This document shows positions 43,597-52,144 of a DNA stretch of 62,377 bases, one piece after another. The notes beneath the pieces are model-generated. The model saw only the letters and a program-made list of their open reading frames with translations. It did no database searches and was not told the DNA's origin. Source of the stretch: Chloroflexota bacterium (GTDB lineage Bacteria > Chloroflexota > UBA11872); NCBI GenBank assembly GCA_028874175.1, contig JAPPLN010000037.1, positions 1-62,377 of the forward strand, given 5' to 3'. The translations under genes were made by a program, and so were the position numbers. How positions within the stretch are numbered: the first letter of the stretch is position 1; every line of letters starts with the position of its first letter.

Positions 43597-44880
43597 TCAA
43601 TTGAACCCCAGGTCCACCGTCCGGCGGCTGGTGCGGATCAGCTCCTGCCGGATGCGTTGCGCCAGGTCGCGTTCCGCCACCACGCTGCCTTCCACGGTCA
43701 CGTTCACGGTCACCTCACTGCCCAATCGCGGGTTCGGGATCACCTGCGAGCCGCGCGGCAAATTCACCAACTCCGGCCCCATCTCCCCCACCAGCGCCAT
43801 CCCGCCCGGCGCAAAGTGCGTGCCGCTGGCGTAGCTCGGAAGCTGATTCGCCAACTCTTGCTTGTGCGCCGTCCACCACGCTTCGGGACTGGCATAGAGC
43901 GAGATGTTGTGTCCCATTTCGCGTTGCGACAGGAAGAGATCCTCCAGGTCCGCTGGCGGCGGCATGTTGAGAATCCGCTGGCGCTCCGCCTCAATGGCCT
44001 CGCGTCTGGTCAGGCCCGGGTCGGCGTGAGCTACGCCGCCCGTCGGCGGCCCCCAGCCGCCGGCTCCGGCCGGCATCCGCGGCATGGCGGCCAGGAGCTG
44101 CAACGCCTCCACCGTCGACAGGCCCTGGGCCTCCAGCATCCCCAGATCGCCGGTCAACGCGAGCGCCTCTTGCCGGCCCACGCCCATCGACGCACTCATG
44201 TCGTCCATGCCCAGCGTCGCGAGATCGACCGTGCCGCCTAAAGCCCCGACCCCATCGTCCAGCTCATCAACGCTGTCCCAAAGCCTTCCCGTCGCCTGCG
44301 TCGCCTGGTCGGCCGACGGCGCCACTTCATCCAGCGTCCTGTGGAATTCGTTGAGCTCCATGTGCAGGCCCGGATCCCACGACTTGCTGAGCGAATAATC
44401 CGTGCCGGGGAGCAGGCTGCTGAGCGACTGATGTGCCCATGTGCCCAGGTCATTGAGCCGATCGCCGCTCCATCCCAATGCAGATCTAATGACCTCTACT
44501 TCTGCCAGGCCATGATCAGCTGCCTGCCGAACATTGGTAGGAATAAAGTCATTGATAGCTCCAAAAAATTTATCAGTATGCCTGCTAATCAAATCCACCT
44601 CTGTTGGTGTGGGCAAGCCGAGAGTGCGAAATATATCTAAATACTGATCGAAAGCCATATTTACATATGGATCAAATCCCTGATTAAAGAGCGATCCGAC
44701 ATCAGTATCAGGCTGAATAGGGCTGAAGCCTCCACCTTCTCCCATTACCAGGTGTATTCCTGCGATAGGATCGTTGTAGTGTCGGTGACTCGTATTAAGA
44801 TGCCTGAAGGTCTCAGGCCGCGATTCGTGGAGTTGACCATCACGTTCACTGGCTTCGCCTGCCGATTCACCTTGGCTCAT
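43597..44880 (-). CDS. Phage tail tape-measure-like protein, isolated
   Basis: The 427-aa product has a C-terminal motif typical of phage tape measure proteins: GTHFAPGGMALVGEMGPELVNLPRGSQVIPN (about 360-390), then a beta-strand with VTVNVTVEG and a basic helix. The N-terminal half is hydrophilic and helical without long hydrophobic segments. Real tape measure proteins are usually much longer and sit among tail genes; none are here. ATG 44880 has GGAGG 6 nt upstream, preferred to the start at 44955. The 5' part (44450-44800) is AT-richer than the rest. It may be a domesticated or chimeric phage remnant; function unknown. Confidence 0.6.
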   Translation of the reverse strand: MSQGESAGEASERDGQLHESRPETFRHLNTSHRHYNDPIAGIHLVMGEGGGFSPIQPDTDVGSLFNQGFDPYVNMAFDQYLDIFRTLGLPTPTEVDLISRHTDKFFGAINDFIPTNVRQAADHGLAEVEVIRSALGWSGDRLNDLGTWAHQSLSSLLPGTDYSLSKSWDPGLHMELNEFHRTLDEVAPSADQATQATGRLWDSVDELDDGVGALGGTVDLATLGMDDMSASMGVGRQEALALTGDLGMLEAQGLSTVEALQLLAAMPRMPAGAGGWGPPTGGVAHADPGLTRREAIEAERQRILNMPPPADLEDLFLSQREMGHNISLYASPEAWWTAHKQELANQLPSYASGTHFAPGGMALVGEMGPELVNLPRGSQVIPNPRLGSEVTVNVTVEGSVVAERDLAQRIRQELIRTSRRTVDLGFN

Positions 44881-45273
44881 CGAGTCCCTCCTCCAACGAC
44901 ATCCGCGCGCGACGATTCGCGGCGCGGATGCCGGTCTCGTTGGTCCGGCACTCAATGAGGGGCGCTCTGGTCACCACTCAGGCGACCCTCGATTGTACTC
45001 AGGACGAGCACCGTGTCAAGCGCAAAGACCTGAAGGATGCGACTCAGGTGGTCTGGCGGCTAGCGGTGCCCCGACTGTCTCGGTTGAATCACCCGCCGAC
45101 CGAATGGAGCGCTGGACGACACGCCCCCACGCCGACCGGCCGGCCACGCCCCGGTATCGCTTCCACGTCCGCTAGAGCGGCGCGCCACCGATCCCGACAG
45201 CGGCAATCCCGCCCGAATTAGCGGTCAAGATGCCGGCTTTGAGGCTTCGGCACGAGCATCGAAACCGAGGGCG
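44881..45273. other. Intergenic region upstream of the tape-measure-like gene
   Basis: These 393 bp contain an imperfect GC-rich inverted repeat near 44905-44927 (CCGCGCGCGA with TCGCGGCGCGG) and no recognised gene. Confidence 0.4.
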
Positions 45274-45492
45274 CTAGTCGTCTCGCTGCTGGCTCAGCAG
45301 AATCATGCGGAGTTCGCGCACATCCTCGCGAACCTGATCGATGCTGGCCTGCAGCCGTTCGTCGGACTTCCGAAGCTCGCTGATAGCCTCTTCGACTCCG
45401 CCCGAGCGGAAGATCGCACCACCCGCGGCAACCAGCGCCGCGACTGCGGCGGCCACGGTAACAATCGACTCGGTCATCGTCTCGTCCTGCAT
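45274..45492 (-). CDS. Small membrane-anchored coiled-coil protein
   Basis: This 72-aa protein (67 aa if ATG 45477 is used) has one TM helix (SIVTVAAAVAALVAAGGAIF) followed by a charged coiled coil (EEAISELRKSDERLQASIDQVREDVRELRMILL). Size and layout recall phage holin-accessory proteins (XhlA-like, reversed order), but no specific family is recognised. It is upstream of the tape-measure-like gene on the same strand, inside the same direct-repeat bracket. Confidence 0.6.
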   Translation of the reverse strand: MQDETMTESIVTVAAAVAALVAAGGAIFRSGGVEEAISELRKSDERLQASIDQVREDVRELRMILLSQQRDD

Positions 45493-46057
45493 GTCGCTCG
45501 CCGTTACAACTGACGAGCGGGTGCGCCCAGTTACTCGCGCCCTAAGGCCGTCCGCCCACCACCGCAAGCGTTTAACTCCGAACGTAACACTGTCATCGCG
45601 CGGCACTCTCCGGCTCGATCCTCCATGGACTCGGACCCAAGCCCCCAGCGCACGGTGCCCACGGGCCGCTCAGCGCGCTGGCGCCGCTACCCCAGCCATC
45701 CCTGCCAGCGGTGGCTGCGATGCCGGCAACGCCTGCACTGATGGCATTGCTTGCATTGATTCCACTGCTCACACCGCCAGCACCCCCATCCCCACCACCC
45801 ACTCCCCCGACCCACAACCGACCCGTTGCGCCGCCCCCGCTGTGGCTTGGCACGGTCGGCTGGTGACTCGCAAATCGATCCTTCGGAGCTGCCCGCGACT
45901 CCAACCACGACACCACCTGACTGACAACTCGCGGCCTGAGCTAACGGTTGGCCCACGCACGTGTGGCGTGGCCAGCCGTGTCCCTGTTCCTCCCTTTCGT
46001 GCTACCGTCTAACCCACACGGGCGGCCAAATCTCACTTCACCCCAAAGGAGCCGTCC
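45493..46057. other. Intergenic region with C-rich tract and right direct repeat
   Basis: About 565 bp with no credible gene. It holds the right copy of the 56-bp direct repeat (45632-45687) and a C-rich low-complexity tract (about 45774-45845). Confidence 0.5.
45632..45687 (+). repeat. 56-bp direct repeat, right copy
   Basis: Same orientation as 43413-43468; core 45660-45678 identical. Together they flank 2.2 kb. Confidence 0.7.
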
Positions 46058-46471
46058 GTGACCCCCGAACTCATCGCCATCCTCGCCCTCGGCGTACCCC
46101 TGATAGGCCTGCTACTCACCTTCCGGCGCGACGCCCGCGCCGACAACCAGGCCCTCCGCGCCGACAACCAGGCTCTCCGCGTTGAACTCCGTGCGGAAAT
46201 CCAGAACCTGCGCGCGGAATCCCGCGCCGAAAACCACGCCCTCCGCGCCGAAGTCCTCGCTCAAATCCAGGACCTACGCAAAGAGGTCCAGGCAGGCGAC
46301 CAGCGCCTGCGCGAGGACGTTCATGCCGAAATGTCGAGCCTGCGCACGGACGTGTCGAATCTGAGCACGGACGTCCAGGCCCTCACCGAGCGCACCGCCC
46401 GCCTCGAAGGCGCCATCCAGGGCCTCGCCGCCACCCACCACGACCACACCCGCCGCGACGACGCCGCCTGA
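46058..46471 (+). CDS. Membrane-anchored heptad-repeat coiled-coil protein
   Basis: The 137-aa protein has an N-terminal TM helix (LIAILALGVPLIGLLLTF) and then a long amphipathic coil with near-perfect repeats (ADNQALRADNQALR, AEIQNLRAESRAENHALRAEV, SSLRTDVSNLSTDVQAL). Such small anchored coils are common near toxin or surface genes in Chloroflexota and cyanobacteria, function unknown. Start GTG 46058. The repeat (RADNQAL) resembles a recently duplicated segment at DNA level. Its layout resembles the 45274 gene (TM plus coil), but orientation is opposite. Confidence 0.75.
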   Translation: MTPELIAILALGVPLIGLLLTFRRDARADNQALRADNQALRVELRAEIQNLRAESRAENHALRAEVLAQIQDLRKEVQAGDQRLREDVHAEMSSLRTDVSNLSTDVQALTERTARLEGAIQGLAATHHDHTRRDDAA

Positions 46472-46983
46472 CCGCCGGCTGTCAGTTTCGTCGGCGACAC
46501 AATCCCGCCTTCAGATCTCCGCTGGCTTGATCGAGCTCCCGGAGCCTTATACGCCAACGCTCGCACCGCACGAACCGCTCACCGCTAGCCGCCGGTCACT
46601 AACCTCCGGTACGGCCCTTTTCCCGTCCCCGCCTTGCCCCTCGTTCACATCCAGTGTACAATGCTCCCGTTCTCTTCGCAACCTCCGTGGGAATGTCTCT
46701 GACCGCTGCAATCCGCTTCATCGTGCGCTGGCTCAGTCTGATGTTTCTGCGGAAACGATCGGCCACCTGCGGGCGTCAATCCGTCCCGATGCCGACCGAT
46801 GGTCCTGGGCCACAAACATCCCGTCGTAGAGCCCGCACTCGGCCAGGCCCGCGCATCCCCGGCCCTCAGCCCGTCCTCCACGCCCAGCGGCTGTCCCCCA
46901 CAGCGACCCCGCCCGCCGGCCGTACCGTGGCTGCGCCATCCATTCCCCGCCACCCCATCCGTCCGTCGAGCCACCCCGCCGAA
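46472..46983. other. Intergenic region upstream of modA
   Basis: 512 bp without a supported gene. The frame leading into modA stays open back to an ATG at 46654, but its translation is Pro/Arg-rich and unlike any ModA N terminus. A promoter for modABC is expected here; none was singled out. Confidence 0.4.
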
Positions 46984-47829
46984 TTGCGGCCCGAAAAGAC
47001 CCCGCGCCGCCTCAAGAGTTTTTTCCAAAAAACTCTTGAGGCGCGCGAGACCGCCCGTTCCGCCGTCCTCGCATTCCTCCTCCTCGCCGCCCTCCTCACC
47101 GCCTGCGACCCTGCCCCAAGCCACGAACTCCACGTCTTCGCCGCCGCCTCCCTCCGCCAGGCCCTCACCGAATCTGCCGATGCCTTTGAGTCCCACAACC
47201 CCAACATCCGTATCGTCGCCAACTTTGCCGGCTCCCAGGTCCTCCGTCTCCAAATCGAATCCGGCGCCCGCGCCGACCTCTTCATCTCTGCCAACCCCGA
47301 TCACCTCGACGCCCTCCACCACGCCGGCCTACTCGCGCCGCCCCCCACCGTCGTCGCCACCAACCATCTCGTCCTCGCCGTCCCCGCCGCCAACCCAGCC
47401 GGCATCGCCGGCCTTCAGGACCTCACCCAACCCAACCGACGCGTCGTCATGGCCACCGAGTCCGTACCCGCCGGCGCCTACGCCCGCCGGATGCTCGCCC
47501 TCCACGCCGCCGCCGCCGGCCAACCCGGATTCGCCGCCGCCGTCCTCCACAACGCGATTTCCTTCGAGACCAACGTCCGCCAGGTCGCCGCCAAGCTCGA
47601 ACTCGCCGAAGCCGACGCCGGCTTCGTCTACCGCACCGACGTCCTCGCCTCCAACGGCCGCCTCCAATCCATCGAAACCCCGCCCCACGTCCAGGTCACC
47701 GCCCGCTACCCCGCCGCTGTCCTCCGCGCCGCCCCGAATCCCGACCTGGCCCAACGATTCCTAACTTTCCTCCGCACGCCCCAGGCCCAGGCCATCCTCA
47801 CCCGCCACGGCTTCGGTGCTCCCGCATGA
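46984..47829 (+). CDS. modA: Molybdate ABC transporter substrate-binding lipoprotein
   Basis: ModA binds molybdate or tungstate outside the membrane for import. The mature part (from Cys41 of a TTG 46984 start) reads HELHVFAAASLRQALTESADAFESHNPNIRIVANFAGSQVLRLQIESGARADLFISANPDHLD, a standard ModA opening. It ends with TFLRTPQAQAILTRHGFG. The signal is AVLAFLLLAALLTAC (lipobox LTAC). No ATG, GTG or TTG occurs between the palindrome (47008-47043) and the signal, so translation probably starts at TTG 46984, through the palindrome, or upstream. Start is uncertain; function is not. Confidence 0.87.
   Translation: MRPEKTPRRLKSFFQKTLEARETARSAVLAFLLLAALLTACDPAPSHELHVFAAASLRQALTESADAFESHNPNIRIVANFAGSQVLRLQIESGARADLFISANPDHLDALHHAGLLAPPPTVVATNHLVLAVPAANPAGIAGLQDLTQPNRRVVMATESVPAGAYARRMLALHAAAAGQPGFAAAVLHNAISFETNVRQVAAKLELAEADAGFVYRTDVLASNGRLQSIETPPHVQVTARYPAAVLRAAPNPDLAQRFLTFLRTPQAQAILTRHGFGAPA
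47008..47043. repeat. Perfect 17-bp inverted repeat near the modA start
   Basis: CGCCTCAAGAGTTTTTT (47008-47024), 2-nt spacer CC, then its exact complement (47027-47043). It lies just before the signal-peptide codons of modA. Its AT core stands out from the GC-rich surroundings. It could be an operator, an RNA hairpin or a small mobile repeat. Confidence 0.8.
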
Positions 47830-47875
47830 CCCGCCGGTGCGATGATTCGCCTCGCCGCTCTGAGAGGACCCTGAC

Positions 47876-48691
47876 CTGACCCCGCCGCCCCGCGCCGCCC
47901 CGCTCTCCTGGAGCCAACTCCTCGTCTGGCTCCTCGCGGCCCTCACCCTGGCCCTCGTGCTGGCCCCGGTCGGAGTGCTCATCGCCCGCGGCGTCACCCG
48001 GGCCGATATCGGCGCAGCCCTCACCAGCCCATTCGTCCGCGGCGCCGTCCAGCTATCCCTCGTCACCTCTGCCATCGCCGTGCTGGCCATCGTCGCCCTC
48101 GGCACCCCCACCTCCTACCTGCTGGCCCGTCGCCGCTTCCCCGGACGCGCCCTCGTCGACGCCGTCATCGACCTGCCCATCGTCCTGCCCCCCGTCGTCG
48201 GCGGCCTGGCCCTTCTTTTGCTGTTAGGACGCCAGGGCCCCGTCGGCGGCCCGCTGGCCGGCGCCGGAATCGACGTCGCCTTCACCACCGCCGCCGTCGT
48301 CCTGGCCCAGATGTTCGTGGCCGCCCCCTTCTACATCCGCGCCGCCCGCGCCGGATTCGAGAGCGTCGACCAGCGCCTCGAAGCCGTCTCCTCCACCCTC
48401 GGCGCCCGCCCCTGGCGCACCTTCCGCCGCATCACCGTCCCGCTCGCCCTGCCCTCGCTGGCCGGAGGCGCCGTCATGGCCTGGGCCCGCGCCCTCGGCG
48501 AGTTCGGCGCCACCATCATGTTTGCCGGCAACGTTGCCGGCCGAACTCAGACCATGCCCCTCGCCATCCTCGAAGCCATGGAAGCCGACGCCAACGCCGC
48601 CATCGCCATCGCCGTCGTCCTGGCCGCCATTGCCCTCGCCGTTCTGATCGCCTTCCGAGGCCTCGCCCGCGCCGGAAGCCGCGCCCTGTGA
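47876..48691 (+). CDS. modB: Molybdate ABC transporter permease
   Basis: ModB is the membrane subunit. It has TM helices including QLSLVTSAIAVLAIVALGTPTSYLLARR, LVDAVIDLPIVLPPVVGGLALLLLLG and the EAA loop EAVSSTLGARPWRTFRRITVPLALPSLAGGAVMAWARALGEFGATIMFAGN. The first conventional start is GTG 47957. The frame upstream of it encodes a further TM (LLVWLLAALTLALVLAP), and GAGAGG at 47862-47867 is 8 nt before CTG 47876. I therefore suspect a CTG start, which is unusual. modC overlaps its stop (GTGA). Confidence 0.88.
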   Translation: MTPPPRAAPLSWSQLLVWLLAALTLALVLAPVGVLIARGVTRADIGAALTSPFVRGAVQLSLVTSAIAVLAIVALGTPTSYLLARRRFPGRALVDAVIDLPIVLPPVVGGLALLLLLGRQGPVGGPLAGAGIDVAFTTAAVVLAQMFVAAPFYIRAARAGFESVDQRLEAVSSTLGARPWRTFRRITVPLALPSLAGGAVMAWARALGEFGATIMFAGNVAGRTQTMPLAILEAMEADANAAIAIAVVLAAIALAVLIAFRGLARAGSRAL

Positions 48692-49770
48692 TCCGGATCG
48701 ACGTCACCCTCACGCTCGGCGACTTCCGGCTTGCCCCCTCGCTCCAGGTCGGCCCCGGCATCACCGTCCTCTTCGGCCAATCCGGCGCCGGCAAGACCCT
48801 CACCCTCGAAGCCGTAGCCGGGCTCCTCACCCCCGACCGCGGCCGCATCGCCATCCACGATCGCCCCGTCTTCGACGCCACAACCGGCCTCAACGTCCCT
48901 CCCTACGACCGCCGCCTCGGCTACGTCGTCCAGAGCTACGCCCTCTTCCCGCACCTCACCGTGGCCCAGAACGTCGCCTACGGCGTCTTCGATCTTCCCC
49001 GCACTGAACGCGAGCAACGCGTCGACAGCCTGCTCTCGACCCTTGGCATCCAGGACCTGGCCGACAGGCGTCCCTCCCGGATCTCCGGCGGCCAGGCCCA
49101 GCGCACCGCCCTCGCCCGAGCCCTCGTCCGCCGCCCCCAGGCCCTCCTGCTCGATGAACCGTTCGCCGCCCTCGACGAAGGTGTCGCCCTAACCCTCCGC
49201 CGCGAGCTCCGCCGTCTCGTCCGCGACCTGGATCTGCCGGTCCTCATGGTCACCCACGACCTCACCGAGGCCAGCCACATTGGCGACCGCATCGCCGTCA
49301 TGGACGCCGGCCAGGTCCTCCAGGTCGGCGCCCGTCCCGACGTGCTTCAGCGCCCCCGCACCGCCCGCGTCGCCCGCCTCCTCGGCATCGCCAACGTCCT
49401 CCAGGGCAAAGTCTCTTGCTCGGAAAACGGCGTCGAGGTAAACACGCCCATCGGACAGCTACAGACAGGCCAAACCGGCATCTCCGAAGGCCCGGTCCGG
49501 ATCGCCATCCGCGCCGACCAGATCATCCTCACCCGCCCCGACCGCCCCGCCGACGACCGTCCCAACACCCTGGACATCCAGATCACCGACGAAGCCGACT
49601 TCGGCCACTCCCGCACCCTCTACGCTCGCCTGGCCAACGCGACTGAAGCCTCAGCCCCAACCCTCGAAATCCAAATCGCCCCCCACCCCTACCAGGTCAT
49701 GGGCGTCGCCACCCGCCGCCACTGGCGCGTCCACATCCCCCCCGAAGCCGTCCACGTCATGCCGACCTGA
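48688..49770 (+). CDS. modC: Molybdate ABC transporter ATP-binding protein
   Basis: This 360-residue ATPase has Walker A FGQSGAGKTLTLEA, signature ISGGQAQRTALARAL, Walker B ALLLDEPFAALDEG and H-loop VTHDLTEA. A C-terminal mop/TOBE domain (about 235-355) likely binds oxyanion. Start GTG overlaps the modB stop (GTGA), so translation is coupled. It completes modABC. Confidence 0.92.
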   Translation: MIRIDVTLTLGDFRLAPSLQVGPGITVLFGQSGAGKTLTLEAVAGLLTPDRGRIAIHDRPVFDATTGLNVPPYDRRLGYVVQSYALFPHLTVAQNVAYGVFDLPRTEREQRVDSLLSTLGIQDLADRRPSRISGGQAQRTALARALVRRPQALLLDEPFAALDEGVALTLRRELRRLVRDLDLPVLMVTHDLTEASHIGDRIAVMDAGQVLQVGARPDVLQRPRTARVARLLGIANVLQGKVSCSENGVEVNTPIGQLQTGQTGISEGPVRIAIRADQIILTRPDRPADDRPNTLDIQITDEADFGHSRTLYARLANATEASAPTLEIQIAPHPYQVMGVATRRHWRVHIPPEAVHVMPT

Positions 49771-49803
49771 CATGCTTGCACCAGACGCGCCCAACTCATT
49801 TCC

Positions 49804-50625
49804 GTGACTTACACCGCCGAACTCGCCTTTGCAGTCGATATCGTCCGCCGCGCCGCCGAACCGGCCCTGGCGCTCTTTGAGCGTCCCGATCTCCCGGTCT
49901 TCGACAAGCCTGACGGCACCATCGTCACCCAGGCTGACTTAGACGTGAACGACGTCATCGTCGAAGCCATCGCCGCCGCCTACCCAGACGACGCCATCCT
50001 TTCCGAGGAAGGCCCCGACGACCCGGATCGCCTGAGCAAGTCGCGCTGCTGGATCGTTGATCCCATCGACGGCACCTCCCATTTCGAGCGCGGCGACCGC
50101 GACTGGTCGATCATGCTCGCGCTCGCGGTGAATGGTCAGGCCGTCGCCGGCGCAGTCAACCGTCCCGCCATGCGCGAACTTCGGTTGGGCGCTGTGGGAG
50201 TCAACCCGACGATGGAGCACGACGGGCGAACGACCCAGCTGAAGGCAACGCCGCTGGCTGGCTCATCGCTTTACATCATGCACAGTCCAACCGCCGCGGC
50301 CATCGCCGAAGTGCCCGGAGGTGCCGGCGCGAACTTCAAGGTCTTCTACCACGGCCTCATGAGCATGACGACCATGCTTTCCGCCGGGATGCACGCCTAC
50401 GTGACGCCCCGCACAACCGGCTACGAGTGGGACCTGGCGCCGCACGCCGCAATACTTGGAGCGGCCGGTGGCCTGGTAACCGACTTCCAGAGCCGCCCAC
50501 ACACCTTCAACTCGCCAGACCCGTTGATCCGTGGTGGCGTCATTGCAGCCGTGTCGCCCGAAGCGCATGCCCGCGTACTGTCGCTGGTGCGCGAGGCCCG
50601 GCTCAAACCTTTTCAGGGCAGCTAA
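49804..50625 (+). CDS. Inositol monophosphatase family protein
   Basis: This 273-aa lithium-sensitive-type phosphatase has Glu-Glu in ILSEEGPDDPD, metal motif WIVDPIDGTSHFERGDRDWSIMLAL (DPxDGT) and the second motif GYEWDLAPHAAILGAAGGLVTD. Substrates may be inositol phosphate, histidinol phosphate or PAP. The central region is shorter than in SuhB. Start GTG 49804. It follows modC by 33 nt and may be part of its transcript; a PAP-phosphatase role would fit sulfur metabolism, but that is speculation. Confidence 0.87.
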   Translation: MTYTAELAFAVDIVRRAAEPALALFERPDLPVFDKPDGTIVTQADLDVNDVIVEAIAAAYPDDAILSEEGPDDPDRLSKSRCWIVDPIDGTSHFERGDRDWSIMLALAVNGQAVAGAVNRPAMRELRLGAVGVNPTMEHDGRTTQLKATPLAGSSLYIMHSPTAAAIAEVPGGAGANFKVFYHGLMSMTTMLSAGMHAYVTPRTTGYEWDLAPHAAILGAAGGLVTDFQSRPHTFNSPDPLIRGGVIAAVSPEAHARVLSLVREARLKPFQGS

Positions 50626-50674
50626 CGTTGCTGCGTCGCTACACTCGCCGCAATCAACGTCCCGGAGCCGCGTC

Positions 50675-52144
50675 ATGCGCATAGCCACCGGCAACATCGG
50701 GCACGAGTCCAGCACCTTTACGCCCATCGAGACGCCCTACGAGGCCTTTTCCGAAGCCTCCCGCGGCTTCCACCGCGGCCCCGAGCTCATCGAGGCCATG
50801 CGCGATACCAACACCGGCTGCGGCGGCTTCATAGATGCGGCGTCAACCCACGGCTACGACTTGGTCCCCTTGCTCTGGACCTTTGCCGAACCCTCCGGTC
50901 CGGTCCACGCTGACGCCTGGACCCGCCTCAAGTCCGAGTTCCTCGAACGCCTCGAGGCCGCCATGCCCGTCGACGGCGCCTTGCTGGACCTCCACGGCGC
51001 CATGGTCATCGAGGGCATCGACGACGGTGAGGGCGATCTCCTGCGCGGCGTCCGCGCCATCCTCGGACCCGACCGTCCGGTCATCGTCACGCTCGACCTG
51101 CACGCCAACATCAGCGACACCATGGCCGAGCTTTCCGACGTCATCATTCCCTGCGACACCTACCCCCACGTCGACTTCCGCGAACGCGGCCGCGAAGCCG
51201 CCGACCTGATCGTCCGCACGCTTCGCGGCGAGATTCGCCCCACCATGGCCGTCGAGCTTTTGCCCCTGCTCTGGGCCGGCGGCAACGTCACAGGCTTCGA
51301 GCCATTCGATGGCATCGTCGCCCGCGCCCACCAGCTCGAAGCCCAGCCCGGCATCCTCACCGCCTCTGTCAACCCCGGCTTCGCCTGGGCCGACATCCCA
51401 GAAGCCGGCACCTCCGTCGTCGTCGTGACCGACGGTGACCCGGCACGCGCAAGGCGCGAGGCCAGGACTTACGCCGACCGGGTCTTCAGCCAGCGCCAGC
51501 AGTTCCTCGTCGACCTGGTCCGGTTCGACGACGCCTTGGCCGAAACCCGTTCTGCCGGACCCGGCCCGATCGTGATCGCCGACGGCCAGGACAACCCCGG
51601 CGGCGGCGCTCCCGGCGACTCAACCGGCATGCTGCGCGCCTTCATCCAGCAGGACTTGCAGGACGCGCTCGTCCTCACCATCTGCGACCCTGAAACCGTC
51701 CAACTCGCCCAGGCCGCCGGACACGATGCCGAGGTCGACGTTGCCATTGGCGGCAAGTCGCACCCCGACCAGGGCCCACCCGTACACACTCGCGCCACCG
51801 TCGAACGGCTGCTCAACCTTGAGTTCGTCATTCGCGGACCGATGATGACGGGACTGACCCAGAAGTTTGGACCTACCGCCCTCCTCCGCATCGGCGGCAT
51901 ACGCGTCGCCGTCACCACCAACCGCCTGCAAATCTTCAGCCTTGAGTGCCCCCGCACGCTAGGTCTCGAGCCAAAAGCCTTGCGCTGGATCGGCGTCAAA
52001 TCCTCAAACCACTTCCGCGCCGCCTACGGCCCCATCGCCACCCAGGTCCACCGCGTCGCCTTCCCGGCCGTCCAATCCCACGACCCCCGCGACCTCACCT
52101 ACCACCGCCTCCGCCGCCCCATCTACCCCCTCGACCCGATCTAG
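50675..52144 (+). CDS. M81 family metallopeptidase (MlrC-like)
   Basis: The 489-residue product belongs to the MlrC/M81 family (microcystin-degradation protein C): GNIGHESSTFTPIETPYEAF at the N terminus, then GALLDLHGAMVIEGIDDGEGDLL, VTLDLHANISDTMAE and PHVDFRERGREAADL. The His/Asp residues there are metal ligands. The C-terminal MlrC domain includes ADGQDNPGGGAPGDSTGMLRAF. GGAG about 9 nt upstream fixes ATG 50675. Its stop overlaps the stop of the convergent ankyrin gene. Many homologues have no link to microcystin; substrate is likely a small peptide or amide. Confidence 0.9.
   Translation: MRIATGNIGHESSTFTPIETPYEAFSEASRGFHRGPELIEAMRDTNTGCGGFIDAASTHGYDLVPLLWTFAEPSGPVHADAWTRLKSEFLERLEAAMPVDGALLDLHGAMVIEGIDDGEGDLLRGVRAILGPDRPVIVTLDLHANISDTMAELSDVIIPCDTYPHVDFRERGREAADLIVRTLRGEIRPTMAVELLPLLWAGGNVTGFEPFDGIVARAHQLEAQPGILTASVNPGFAWADIPEAGTSVVVVTDGDPARARREARTYADRVFSQRQQFLVDLVRFDDALAETRSAGPGPIVIADGQDNPGGGAPGDSTGMLRAFIQQDLQDALVLTICDPETVQLAQAAGHDAEVDVAIGGKSHPDQGPPVHTRATVERLLNLEFVIRGPMMTGLTQKFGPTALLRIGGIRVAVTTNRLQIFSLECPRTLGLEPKALRWIGVKSSNHFRAAYGPIATQVHRVAFPAVQSHDPRDLTYHRLRRPIYPLDPI

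Noticed and set aside
43597-45492. Prophage
   Set aside because: Only one tape-measure-like gene and one small membrane gene; no integrase, terminase, capsid or lysis genes nearby.
46654-46983. Extended N terminus of modA from ATG 46654
   Set aside because: Pro/Arg-rich translation unlike any ModA, placed before a standard lipoprotein signal.
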